From DAOVRD01 sp964521715 (lineage in GTDB: Bacteria > Planctomycetota > Brocadiia > SM23-32), in contig CAZFSS010000009.1 of the NCBI GenBank assembly GCA_964521715.1, forward strand, positions 1 to 64,000: DNA of 64,000 bases, given 5' to 3'. The notes below the pieces were generated by a model, which saw nothing but the letters and a program-made list of their open reading frames with translations, had not been told where the DNA came from and made no database searches. A program made the position numbers and the translations under genes. Position 1 is the first letter of the stretch, and each line of letters opens with the position of its first letter. Shown here one piece after another: positions 32,474 to 40,387 of this stretch.

Positions 32474-34081
32474 TCAGCGCCGCATCACCTTCACGGTGAG
32501 GACCGCCCCGATAAGGAACGTCAGGACGTTGCCGGCCCACATGGACGGTCCGATGGGCAGCGTCCCTCCCTCCGCGGCGAGTTGGCCGAGGATCAGCAGC
32601 GGGTAGAAGATGAACAGCACGATGGCGAAGCTGATGCCGAACGCAGTCACGACGCGACGGCGGCTGGCCAGTATCCCAACCGGCACGCCGATGAACGCGA
32701 AGACGAACACGGACAGCGCCTCTCCCAGGCGCTTGTGGATGCGCAGCCTCAAGGCGATCAACTCATCCTGTTCGTTGGCCCACTGGATGACCTGTTGGAC
32801 CTTCTCGCGCTCGACCATGAGTTCGGCCTTTCTGTCCTCCAGTTCGTGGATGGACTCCTGAAGCTCGCCGGCCCTCGTGCTGGAGGCGTCGGTGAGCCTG
32901 CCGGTCGCCTGGAGCTCCTGCTGGAGCGACTCGGTCCTCTTTTTCAGGGCATCTATCTGCGCCAGCAGGTCCCTGTGTCTCTTCTCCAGCTCCACCAGCT
33001 TCTCGATGTTCTCGGTGTCTGCGTCTCGGGCCCTCTTGAGCTCCTGCAGGCAGGCCGCCTGCTGCTGCTGGAGGACTTCGCCGTCCTTCTGCGCATCGGC
33101 GATCAACTGGCGGTTGCGCTCGATGATCTGCTCCTGCCGCCTCGGCTCCTGGACGGAGTGTCTCCTGTACCTCTCGCGCAGGCTGTTGAGGGCGCGATCT
33201 ACCTCGACGACCTCAACGTTGTAGCGATGGATGTCGACTGACCCCTTCCGCCGGACGCGCTGGGGATCGCGGACTACCGGCTGCGAGGCGACCCTTTCGC
33301 TCACGCGGCGCAGCTCACTCAGCATCTCCCAGAATCCCAGGTGCTTTTTCTCGCCCAGCACTTCATCGGCGCTGGGTGCCACGCGCAAGCCCAGCACGAC
33401 GAGCTCGGACGTCATCGGCACGGCCTGGTCGCCGGCCTGGAGGCCGAACCGCGTAACGGTGCAGTTGCTCATCTCGAACGAGACGACGCCGGGGTCCTCA
33501 GGGTCTTCCTTGATGACGCCTGATTCGGCGGTGAAAACGGTCCGTGGCCGATCGCCGCGGACCTCCAGCACGACCAGGTTGATCATCTTGCCGTCCTTGA
33601 AGTCATCGTACTGCACATACATGGGCGGGAAGGACAGCCGCCTTCTGGCGCAGAGGGCCACCTTGTCCAGCAGTATCTGCTTGGCTGCCTGGTACCTGAG
33701 GGCCCTGACGGCTCCGCGCGCCCGCGGAACGGTGTCAAACTGGAAGTACACAGCCACCACCGTGAGCAATGCGGCCACTGCCAGCACCGGGTAGACCAGT
33801 GCGAAGAGGTGGATGCCCGCGGCCCGGACGGCCATCAGTTCGTTGTCCGCAGACAACCTGCCGAAGGTCATGATGACGGCCGTCAGGAAGGCGGCCGGCA
33901 GGACCATGGGTATGCAGTAGGCGAACACGGGCGGCAGGAGCCCGCTCAGCCGGACCACGTCCAGCCCCTGCCTTAGAAGCTGCATGCAGAACCCCGCCAC
34001 CATGATCAGCACGAGGGTGCCGAACGCCGGGACCAGAGCCCGGAACAGGTCCTTCAGGATGTATCTCTGAAGCTTCTTCAT
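32474..34081 (-). CDS. LptF/LptG (YjgP/YjgQ) permease with a long coiled-coil insertion
   Basis: The product is 535 residues, against about 360-400 for the family. The N-terminal part is typical: MKKLQRYILKDLFRALVPAFG, three helices and GRLSADNELMAVRAAGI. A periplasmic beta domain follows (about 115-270). Then, before TM4, there is a Glu/Gln/Arg-rich coiled coil of roughly 150 residues (RHSVQEPRRQEQIIERNRQL ... LEDRKAELMVEREKVQQ). The normal C-terminus resumes with RLRIHKRLGEALSVFVFAFIGVPVGI and three helices. LptF/G move lipopolysaccharide from the inner membrane to the LptA bridge. Only one such gene is seen here. Confidence 0.88.
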   Translation of the reverse strand: MKKLQRYILKDLFRALVPAFGTLVLIMVAGFCMQLLRQGLDVVRLSGLLPPVFAYCIPMVLPAAFLTAVIMTFGRLSADNELMAVRAAGIHLFALVYPVLAVAALLTVVAVYFQFDTVPRARGAVRALRYQAAKQILLDKVALCARRRLSFPPMYVQYDDFKDGKMINLVVLEVRGDRPRTVFTAESGVIKEDPEDPGVVSFEMSNCTVTRFGLQAGDQAVPMTSELVVLGLRVAPSADEVLGEKKHLGFWEMLSELRRVSERVASQPVVRDPQRVRRKGSVDIHRYNVEVVEVDRALNSLRERYRRHSVQEPRRQEQIIERNRQLIADAQKDGEVLQQQQAACLQELKRARDADTENIEKLVELEKRHRDLLAQIDALKKRTESLQQELQATGRLTDASSTRAGELQESIHELEDRKAELMVEREKVQQVIQWANEQDELIALRLRIHKRLGEALSVFVFAFIGVPVGILASRRRVVTAFGISFAIVLFIFYPLLILGQLAAEGGTLPIGPSMWAGNVLTFLIGAVLTVKVMRR

Positions 34082-34138
34082 CGCGTGGCTGCAGCCGGTC
34101 TGCCCGCCCGCCGGTGCATCCGACCCGGCACAGCTGCC

Positions 34139-34168
34139 ATTCTAATGCAACTGCTCGCCGACCCACAA
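34139..34168 (-). promoter_or_regulatory. Possible promoter for the LptF/G-lnt transcript
   Basis: On the minus strand TTGTGG (34163-34168) and TAGAAT (34139-34144) are 18 bp apart. The -35 is poor. Confidence 0.35.
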
Positions 34169-34231
34169 GTCGGGGCCAGGACCGCCAGGGCCGGCCGCGA
34201 CGGGAGGGGCGGCGGCGGGCCCCGGCAGCGT

Positions 34232-34260
34232 TTGCAGCAGCCCTCCCCATCTGGGATAAT
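34232..34260 (+). promoter_or_regulatory. Promoter for the metallophosphoesterase gene
   Basis: TTGCAG (34232-34237) and GATAAT (34255-34260) are 17 bp apart; the leader would be about 85 nt. Confidence 0.55.
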
Positions 34261-34351
34261 AGAGGCAACACGCGCATCGCGGTCCTTCCTTGACGTCCTC
34301 GACCTGTTCTGGTCAAATCGGGCGCCGCTGCGCGCGAGCAGGCTTTATGGG

Positions 34352-35110
34352 ATGGCGAAGAAGGCCCTAATCTCGGACATTCACGGCAACCTGGAGGCCC
34401 TCGAAGCGGCTCTCCGGGAGATCCGCCATCAGGGCATAGATGAGATCTGGTGTCTGGGCGACATCGTCGGGTACGGACCCGATCCCATCCAATGCACGGA
34501 CCTGGTCAGGAGGAACTGCTCCCTCACACTGATGGGCAACCACGACTGGGCATTGCTGAACAGCCCCGTCGGGTTCAACAGCCTGGCCACGGCCATGATC
34601 TACAAGACGAAGAAGTGGATGAGGATCACCGACGACTCGACCGATCAGGACAAGGAGAGGTGGAACTTCCTGTCGCAGCTGCCCCTGAGCGCGGAGAGGG
34701 ACGGCATGTTGCTCGTGCACGCTTCCCCGCGCGCCGAGCTCAGCGAGTACATACTGCCGTCCGACGTGGCTCACGACCCCGGCAAGTTCGACGAGATGTT
34801 CTCCATGTTCGACTACCTGTGCCTCGTCGGCCACTCGCATCTGCCGTGCTGCATCACGGAGGACCTGGAGCTTTCCGGCGTGCGCGGCGAGGGGATGACC
34901 ATCGAGTTGGACAGCCGTAAGAGGATCATCAACATCGGCTCAGTGGGTCAGCCGCGCGACGGGGATAACCGGGCCTGCTTTGTGACCTTCGACGACGGCG
35001 TCGTGCGCTACAACCGCGTGCCGTACGACTACCGTCGCACCATGGACAAGATCAACCAGCTCGGCGATGAATACCAGATGTTGGGCTATCGCCTGGGCCT
35101 GGGACGCTGA
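34352..35110 (+). CDS. Calcineurin-like metallophosphoesterase (YfcE family style)
   Basis: The product is 252 residues from the ATG at 34352. All metal-binding motifs of the metallophosphoesterase fold are present in order: SDIHGN at residue 9, GDIVGYGPDP, LMGNHDWAL, LLVHASP and LVGHSHLP, then NIGSVGQPRDGD, which is typical of the cytoplasmic YfcE/MJ0936-like group with diesterase activity. There is no signal peptide. The substrate is unknown. It has its own promoter and the ferredoxin gene follows about 105 bp downstream. Confidence 0.9.
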   Translation: MAKKALISDIHGNLEALEAALREIRHQGIDEIWCLGDIVGYGPDPIQCTDLVRRNCSLTLMGNHDWALLNSPVGFNSLATAMIYKTKKWMRITDDSTDQDKERWNFLSQLPLSAERDGMLLVHASPRAELSEYILPSDVAHDPGKFDEMFSMFDYLCLVGHSHLPCCITEDLELSGVRGEGMTIELDSRKRIINIGSVGQPRDGDNRACFVTFDDGVVRYNRVPYDYRRTMDKINQLGDEYQMLGYRLGLGR

Positions 35111-35214
35111 GCGCCATCCCCTTGCTTGCGCACGCGGGCGAACTCAAGCCTCTGGGTCTGGCAATGCTTGGAATACGGCCCTGGCGCCGCCATCTCTGTC
35201 AGGAGGAAGATTGG

Positions 35215-35385
35215 ATGGTCAAAGTGGACAAGGAGGAGTGCACGGGCTGCGGCACGTGCGTGGACGCATGCCCTGTCGAAGCTATCTCTCTGGTTGACGG
35301 CGTCGCCCAGATCAACCGCGAGGAGTGCACCGAGTGCCTCACGTGCGTGGACGAATGCCCCGTTGAGGCAATCTCCGAGGAGTGA
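35215..35385 (+). CDS. 2x[4Fe-4S] ferredoxin
   Basis: The product is 56 residues from the ATG at 35215, which has AGGAGG 8 nt upstream. Two classical cluster-binding motifs are complete: CTGCGTCVDACP and CTECLTCVDECP, each followed by VEAIS. It is a small bacterial-type (clostridial-type) ferredoxin that carries electrons in the cytoplasm. A longer in-frame start upstream exists but has no homology and no ribosome binding site. A rho-independent terminator follows directly. Confidence 0.95.
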   Translation: MVKVDKEECTGCGTCVDACPVEAISLVDGVAQINREECTECLTCVDECPVEAISEE

Positions 35386-35407
35386 CGCCGACGGTTGGGA
35401 CAGGCCC

Positions 35408-35449
35408 GGGCCGGGAGGCACAGTAGGCTCTCCCCGGCCCTTTTCTCTT
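35408..35449 (+). terminator. Rho-independent terminator after the ferredoxin gene
   Basis: GGGCCGGG (35408-35415) pairs with CCCGGCCC (35433-35440), followed by TTTTCTCTT. It lies 22 bp after the ferredoxin stop. Confidence 0.8.
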
Positions 35450-35540
35450 GAGCAGATTCTTGCAGACGGCGCTGGCTTTCCCCGCGCGCGTCCGCGCGCT
35501 ATAATCGGGTTGATGAGTCCGTTCTGCGGGGGGCTTTGCG

Positions 35541-36356
35541 ATGCGGCTGGCGCTCAGCATCTTCTGCATGGCAATCGCAATCTGGCTCGGACCGGCGCCC
35601 GCAGGGCCGCCGCCTGAGACGCCGCCGGCTGAGACGCCCCCGGCTGAGACGCAGCCGCCGGAGACGCCGCCGCAGGCCGACGCGGGCGACCAGGCCCGCA
35701 TCCACAAGATGGGGCCCGGTTTCTACCAGATCGGCAACGTCGTCCTGAACTCCGAAGCGCGCACCGTCCGCTGCCCCGGGCGGGTGAACATGACCGAGGG
35801 CGGCCCGATCGAGCTGATGGCCTGCCTGCCGCGCGGCAAGACGCACGAGAGCGTGCTGACCCTCGACATCGAGCCGAAGCACCTCCAGGTCGCCCTCCTG
35901 CTGCTGGGCATGAAGGAGGGGCGCAACCCCGCCGTCCGGTACCCTGAAGAGAGCCCCGAGCGGCAGCGCCCGCCCGGCGACGAGGCCCTTATCTCCGTCG
36001 AGTGGCGCGACCCCGCCGCCAAACCCGACGCGAAGCCCTCCCGCCTTCGCGCCGAGAAGTTGCTCTTCAACGTCGAGGCCGACACGCCGCAGGCCGAGGC
36101 CACGTGGGTCTTCCTGGGCAGCCGCGTAACGGACGGCCGGTTCGGCGCCGACCTGGACGGCAGCCTCATCACCACTTACCATGACCCGCTGGCCATCCTC
36201 GAGCTCTGCGCGGCGACCGCCAACGACGACATCTACTACATCGTCAACAAAGAGCTGTGCCCGCCGATTGGCACTCCCGTCGAGCTGATCGTCGAAGTCC
36301 CGGAGAAAGATAAGCAAGCGGACCAGAAACAGAAACCTGCGGAGCAGAAGCAATGA
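35541..36356 (+). CDS. Secreted YdjY-domain protein
   Basis: The product is 271 residues. A signal peptide is followed by a Pro/Glu/Thr repeat (PPAETPPAETQPPETPP) and then a YdjY-type domain: IGNVVLNSEARTVRCPGRVNM, GPIELMACLPRGKTHESVLT, IEPKHLQVALLLLGMKEG and later EKLLFNVEADTPQAEATWVFLGSRV. The GKxHESxL and HLQVALLLLG patterns are the core of this family, which is frequent in planctomycetes; the function is not known. The tail is Lys/Gln-rich. A TATAAT at 35500-35505 lies upstream without a clear -35. The stop overlaps the next start (ATGA). Confidence 0.8.
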   Translation: MRLALSIFCMAIAIWLGPAPAGPPPETPPAETPPAETQPPETPPQADAGDQARIHKMGPGFYQIGNVVLNSEARTVRCPGRVNMTEGGPIELMACLPRGKTHESVLTLDIEPKHLQVALLLLGMKEGRNPAVRYPEESPERQRPPGDEALISVEWRDPAAKPDAKPSRLRAEKLLFNVEADTPQAEATWVFLGSRVTDGRFGADLDGSLITTYHDPLAILELCAATANDDIYYIVNKELCPPIGTPVELIVEVPEKDKQADQKQKPAEQKQ

Positions 36357-37537
36357 TGGAACTGCGGAGCCGAGCTCCGTTGCTGGCGGTTCTGGTCCTC
36401 GGGGCGCTGGCGGTTCTGCTGACATCGGCGGCGGCCGGCGGCGCGCCCGCTCCCAAGCGTGACGTCTCGCTCCTGAAGGAGAGCCAGGCCGCCGCCGGAC
36501 GCGCGCTGCTCCACCTGAAGTCCACCCAGGGGGAGGACGGCTCCTGGTGCAATGACCCGGCCGTTACGGCCCTTGTGGTCATGGCGATGGTAGGCAGCGG
36601 TCAGGATGACTTCGGCCCGGCCAGCGCGCCGGTCAGCCGGGGGCTCGACTTCATCCGCAGCCACGCAATGCCTGAGGGCGGCATTTACGACCGCGTCTAT
36701 CCCTCCTACAGCACCAGCGTCTGCGCCACGGCTCTGTTCGTGGCGGGCAAGCCGGAAGACGAGGGGCTGGTGCGCAGCGCCCGCCGCTTCCTGCTTGACC
36801 TGCAGGCGGACGAGAGCGAGGGCTTCGGGCCCGACAGCGTGGACTACGGCGGCTGGGGGTATGAGAGCAGCCCCTCCCGCGAGGAGACGCACCGCGCCGA
36901 TCTGTCGAACACGCAGTTCGCTCTCGAGGCCCTCAGGCAGCTCGAAGCGCTCGACGCGAAGGACCGCGCCAGGTCCGCCGCCCCGGAGTGGGCCCAGACG
37001 CCCACCGAGGTGGCCTACGAGCGCGCGGCCAAGTTCCTCGGACGCTGCCAGAACCTGAGCGAGACGAACGACCAAAGCTGGGCTTCCGACGACGGCGGAT
37101 TCGTGTATCGCTCCGGCGAGAGCAAGGCCGGCGAGACCCCCGAGGGCGGACTGCGCAGCTACGCCGGCATGACCTACGCTGGCCTGAAGAGCATGATCTA
37201 CGCCCGGCTGGATAAGCAGGACCCCCGCGTGAAGGCCGCTTACGAATGGGCCTGCCGGCACTGGTCCGTCACCGAGAACCCCGGGCTCGGCCAGCAGGGG
37301 CTTTACTACTACTACGTGACGATGGCCCGCGCCCTGCAAGTGTACGGCACGGAGCTGGTCGTGGACGCCGAGGGGGTCGCCCACGATTGGCGGCAGGAGC
37401 TCGTCTCGCAGCTCTTGAAAGTGCAGCGCGCCGACGGTTCCTGGGCGAATGAGAACGGGCGCTGGATGGAGCAGATCCCGGACCTAGTCACCGCCTATTC
37501 GCTCCTTGCCATCCAGTACGCCGCCGAAGGCTGGTAG
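36353..37537 (+). CDS. Secreted prenyltransferase/squalene-oxidase-repeat protein
   Basis: The product is 394 residues, coupled to the YdjY gene by an ATGA overlap. A signal peptide is followed by alpha/alpha-barrel repeats of the terpene-cyclase/prenyltransferase type, each with a glycine/tryptophan turn: LKSTQGEDGSW, DYGGWGYESSP, LRSYAGMTYAGLKSMIY and VQRADGSWANENGRW. No cyclase DxDD acid motif is seen, so a protein-binding or structural role is more likely than terpene cyclisation. It lies with the YdjY gene in a two-gene secreted operon. The last 187 bp plus flank recur at 39291-39489 as a detached fragment. Confidence 0.82.
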   Translation: MMELRSRAPLLAVLVLGALAVLLTSAAAGGAPAPKRDVSLLKESQAAAGRALLHLKSTQGEDGSWCNDPAVTALVVMAMVGSGQDDFGPASAPVSRGLDFIRSHAMPEGGIYDRVYPSYSTSVCATALFVAGKPEDEGLVRSARRFLLDLQADESEGFGPDSVDYGGWGYESSPSREETHRADLSNTQFALEALRQLEALDAKDRARSAAPEWAQTPTEVAYERAAKFLGRCQNLSETNDQSWASDDGGFVYRSGESKAGETPEGGLRSYAGMTYAGLKSMIYARLDKQDPRVKAAYEWACRHWSVTENPGLGQQGLYYYYVTMARALQVYGTELVVDAEGVAHDWRQELVSQLLKVQRADGSWANENGRWMEQIPDLVTAYSLLAIQYAAEGW

Positions 37538-37550
37538 GGAGGAGGCGCTC
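37351..37550 (+). repeat. Direct repeat copy 1 (3' end of the repeat-protein gene)
   Basis: About 200 bp covering the last 61 codons, the stop and 13 bp beyond. It matches 39291-39489 with about 16 substitutions and one gap (about 92% identity by my alignment), at a constant offset of 1940 bp until the gap. Sequence before both copies is unrelated. Confidence 0.92.
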
Positions 37551-37607
37551 CTGCACGTGGCGCGCGGCTGCCGTGCGCGGTATTGCCTCCTATACGCATT
37601 TTGTGGC

Positions 37608-37636
37608 TTGACGGGAGCGGCGGCGCGGGGTATGTT
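37608..37636 (+). promoter_or_regulatory. Possible promoter for the lipoprotein/binding-protein pair
   Basis: TTGACG (37608-37613) and TATGTT (37631-37636) are 17 bp apart, in the 262-bp gap before the lipoprotein gene. The leader would be about 155 nt. Nothing else was recognised in the gap. Confidence 0.5.
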
Positions 37637-37799
37637 TGTGTCAGATATGTGACCTTCCGGGATGGGTGCGAACCATGGAGCAGCAGGCCGATGCGTCTGG
37701 GACACCGGCTGGCGTGGAGGCCGCGCCGGCTGGGAGTACTCACCAAGGCCTTGAGCCAGTTCGAGTAGGGTCGTGGTGCCAGCGCGGGGTGGTCGCGTG

Positions 37800-38303
37800 A
37801 TGCTGGTTAGAGGACGAGTCGTTGTGAACGTGATCCTGCTGGCAGCTGTCCTGTCTGGCGGCGGCTGCAGCAGGCCGGAGCCGCCGACTGAGGCGCAGAT
37901 ACGCTCACTCATTGAGGGGGCGACCGAGGTCAGGGTCAGCTTCGAAAACTTGATGTTCCGGCCCGATCACTTTGCTGGATCCCTCCGTGTCAGCGATCCG
38001 GATGAGTTGCGCGACCTCGCGTCCCACTTCGCCTTTGTTGGGGACTGGAATCGCAGGACGAGATCCAGGTCCTTTCCCATCGGAGCAGCCGTGGAGGTCG
38101 TGCACGACGGCGCCGTCGTGTTTCGTTTCTTTGCCAACATACCTTCTAGGGCGAACCAGCGAAACTTCCAGTGCCGTATGGAAGGCTTTACCTGGTACCG
38201 TGAGCTGGACGAGGACTTCTTCTACCACCTGTGCGCACTGGCCCGGGCAGCCGCCAGAAGACGCACCGGGGATTCCAGCCAAATGGGGCTCGAGGGGCAA
38301 TGA
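37800..38303 (+). CDS. Hypothetical lipoprotein
   Basis: The product is 167 residues from the ATG at 37800. A lipoprotein signal ends in the lipobox LSGGGC (Cys near residue 24), then SRPEPPTEAQ and a mixed alpha/beta domain with ATEVRVSFENLMF, SFPIGAAVEVVHDGAVVFRFFANIP and CRMEGFTWYRELDEDFFYHL. I do not recognise the family. The layout suggests a small immunity-like or sensing fold, but no homology supports that. It is coupled by an ATGA overlap to the binding-protein gene. Codon use is visibly less GC-rich than in the neighbouring genes. Confidence 0.68.
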   Translation: MLVRGRVVVNVILLAAVLSGGGCSRPEPPTEAQIRSLIEGATEVRVSFENLMFRPDHFAGSLRVSDPDELRDLASHFAFVGDWNRRTRSRSFPIGAAVEVVHDGAVVFRFFANIPSRANQRNFQCRMEGFTWYRELDEDFFYHLCALARAAARRRTGDSSQMGLEGQ

Positions 38304-39283
38304 GCAGACGTGCGCAGTTCGTGCTCGCAGCGATGGCCCTAGTGGTAGGATCCGTGACCGTCTACACAGTCGTGTCTGCCCTACAGGGGGCTAAGCGAAC
38401 CGTCAGGGTGGCCTATTGCGCGAATGTCTCCTGTCTGCCATTCTTTGTCGCGGTTCAGCGAGGGTATTTTGACGATGCACACATCACGGTGAAGGCGGAG
38501 GAGTCTTTCAGAGCTGACGCAGTGATCAGGGAAGGTCTGGTCGGGGGCTATCGAGTTGATGCCGCTATGGGGCTGTCTTTTGCCTCCTACGTGGCTGCAG
38601 AGGCGGACGCACCTGGGCAACTCAGGCTCTACATGCCGTGTGTGGAGGATGCGGCTAACCATGCGAGCAAACTGCTCGTGGGGAAGGACGCGGACATTAG
38701 CAGCATCGACCAACTGGCAGGGAAGCGTGTGGGCGCATGCAATCTATCAGGGCATGTGCTCTGCTTGAGGCTCCTGATGGCAAGGGCGTCGCCTACTGCG
38801 TCTGAATGGGAGGTGACCGAGGAACGCAATGACTGCCAAGTTCAGACGTTGGCCACTGCTTGGATCGACGCGGCATTGTCCGTAGAGCCTTACGGTACGA
38901 AGGCGATCCACGAGCAGGTCGCGGATGTGCTTGTGGAGGACCCTCTCCGACGATATGTATGTGATCCATTCCCGGCTGCCGCCAGCTGCTTTGGCGCCCG
39001 TTTCGTTCGCAGTAAGCCCCGTCTCGCAGCGGAGTTCGCACAGGTCTTGCTGCGAGCCGTCAAGGACATCCGAGAAGACCCGGTTGGCGCGTTGTCAGCT
39101 CTGCCGGAGTACACAGGGGTGGAGGCCGAACTGATGCCCGAAGTAGGTCTCTACACCTGGTGGCTGCCGGGAGAGGAGGACGTGAAGGCACTTCAGCGAC
39201 TGGCGGACCTCCTCGCCGAGGAGAAGCTGATTGGCTCCCGGGTGGATGTGACCCAAATGCTGTGGAGTCCGGAAGGGGAGTGA
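38300..39283 (+). CDS. ABC-type substrate-binding protein (NMT1/SsuA-like), orphan
   Basis: The product is 327 residues with an N-terminal signal or anchor helix (FVLAAMALVVGSVTVYTVV). The body matches the periplasmic binding protein type 2 fold of NMT1/THI5/SsuA proteins: VRVAYCANVSCLPFFVAVQRGYFDD, an R.DAVI.EGLVGGYRVDAAMGLSFASYV segment, KLLVGKDADISSIDQLAGKRVG and WIDAALSVEPYGTKA. Such proteins deliver nitrate, sulfonates, taurine or thiamine precursors to ABC permeases. No permease or ATPase gene accompanies it. It is coupled to the lipoprotein gene and lies in the lower-GC insert between the two repeat copies. Confidence 0.8.
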   Translation: MSRRAQFVLAAMALVVGSVTVYTVVSALQGAKRTVRVAYCANVSCLPFFVAVQRGYFDDAHITVKAEESFRADAVIREGLVGGYRVDAAMGLSFASYVAAEADAPGQLRLYMPCVEDAANHASKLLVGKDADISSIDQLAGKRVGACNLSGHVLCLRLLMARASPTASEWEVTEERNDCQVQTLATAWIDAALSVEPYGTKAIHEQVADVLVEDPLRRYVCDPFPAAASCFGARFVRSKPRLAAEFAQVLLRAVKDIREDPVGALSALPEYTGVEAELMPEVGLYTWWLPGEEDVKALQRLADLLAEEKLIGSRVDVTQMLWSPEGE

Positions 39284-39290
39284 GGAGCCG

Positions 39291-39489
39291 GGAGCTGGTC
39301 GTGGACGCCGAGGGCGTGGCGCACGATTGGCGGCAGGAGCTCGTCTCGCAGCTACTGACGGTGCAGCGCGCCGACGGTTCGTGGGTGAACGAGAACGGGC
39401 GCTGGATGGAGCAGATCCCGGACCTGGTCACTGCCTACCCGCTCCTTGCCATCCAGTACGCGGCCGAAGGCTGGTAGGAAGAGGCGCTC
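39291..39489 (+). pseudogene. Detached 3' fragment of a prenyltransferase-repeat gene (repeat copy 2)
   Basis: The frame encodes the last 61 residues of the repeat protein, from ELVVDAEGVAHDWRQE to IQYAAEGW and the stop at 39475-39477. It differs from copy 1 at only three residues (Lys/Thr, Ala/Val, Ser/Pro) although the DNA differs at about 14 coding positions, so most changes are silent. It has no start and no 5' part. It is best read as the remnant of a second, functional paralogue whose remainder was lost or replaced by the lipoprotein/binding-protein pair. Confidence 0.82.
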
Positions 39490-39538
39490 GCGGAGACACC
39501 GGGAGGCGGGCGCCCAAGTCCAATCTGAGGCCGGGGCG

Positions 39539-40186
39539 TCACTCGGGCGAGAAGAAGCGGGCGGCGTTGGCGAACATCGCCTCCACCTGCTCGTCGGTCA
39601 GGCCCGCCCCGCGCGCGACTCGCACGGCCTCCGCGCGGCTCGGGTACTCGCCGGGGGTGTGCCCGTCGGACCCGAAGACCAGCCCGGCGCCATGCTCGGC
39701 CGCCAGCCGCGCCACGTGGCCGTTGGTCAGGCTGTGGCCGCGCTTGCTCGAGATCTCGAGCATGACGCCCAGCTCGGCCGCCAGCGCGACGTCCTCCGGA
39801 TCGATCAGGCCGGGGTGGGCCAGGACGTCGCATCCGGCCTCGATGGCCGCGCGGTTGGTGCCCGGCGCCACGGGCTCGACGATCGTCTCCCCGTGCACGA
39901 GAACGATCTCGGCGCCCATCTCCCGCGCGCGCACGACGAGCCCGTTGATGAGCACGGGCGGCACGTGGGTCAGCTCGCAGCCCGGCAGGACTTCCAGCTC
40001 CCCGTACGCGCCGGCGACGGCCTCGCAGAACTCGGCCAGGGCCTCCATGATGAACTCGAGGTTCGAGGGGTCGCAGTGGTCGGTGATGGCCATTGCGCGG
40101 TAGCCCTGCATCTGGCACCGGCGCAGGAGTTCGGCGGGCAGCAGGTCGCCGTCGCTCAGGAGGGTGTGCGTGTGCAGATCAATCAT
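39539..40186 (-). CDS. PHP-domain phosphoesterase
   Basis: The product is 215 residues from the ATG at 40186, with GAGG upstream. It has all four PHP motifs: MIDLHTHTLLSDGDLLP at the start, AITDHCDPSN, LPGCELTHVPP then VLVHGETI and VLAHPGLID, and LEISSKRGH ... FGSDGHTPGEY. These His and Asp residues bind a trinuclear metal centre. This short cytoplasmic form is related to histidinol phosphatase and to the YcdX group; the substrate is not known. It is divergent from trpD. The downstream fragment of the repeat-protein gene is convergent with it. Confidence 0.88.
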   Translation of the reverse strand: MIDLHTHTLLSDGDLLPAELLRRCQMQGYRAMAITDHCDPSNLEFIMEALAEFCEAVAGAYGELEVLPGCELTHVPPVLINGLVVRAREMGAEIVLVHGETIVEPVAPGTNRAAIEAGCDVLAHPGLIDPEDVALAAELGVMLEISSKRGHSLTNGHVARLAAEHGAGLVFGSDGHTPGEYPSRAEAVRVARGAGLTDEQVEAMFANAARFFSPE

Positions 40187-40294
40187 TGCGGCCTCGGAAG
40201 GGAAGGTGTTGGATCGCCCGCCACGCCTTATATCAGAACGGCCCGTGGCTTGCCACTGCACGCAGGGGCGCGCGCCGGTCCCGCGCGAAACGTG

Positions 40295-40323
40295 TTGACC
40301 GGCGGCGGGGCTGCGCCTACAAT
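40295..40323 (+). promoter_or_regulatory. Sigma70-type promoter for trpD
   Basis: TTGACC (40295-40300) and TACAAT (40318-40323) are 17 bp apart, about 58 nt before the trpD start. A weaker minus-strand TATAAG (40227-40232) could serve the PHP gene. Confidence 0.75.
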
Positions 40324-40387
40324 AGCCCCGCGAAGCAGAGCCGGGCAGCGGGCAGGGGACCGGCAGGTCCGTCGCAATGGAGGCGGT

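Noticed and set aside
37583..37768. 60-codon frame before the lipoprotein gene
   Set aside because: It overlaps the putative promoter, lacks a ribosome binding site and is Arg/Trp-rich without any family.
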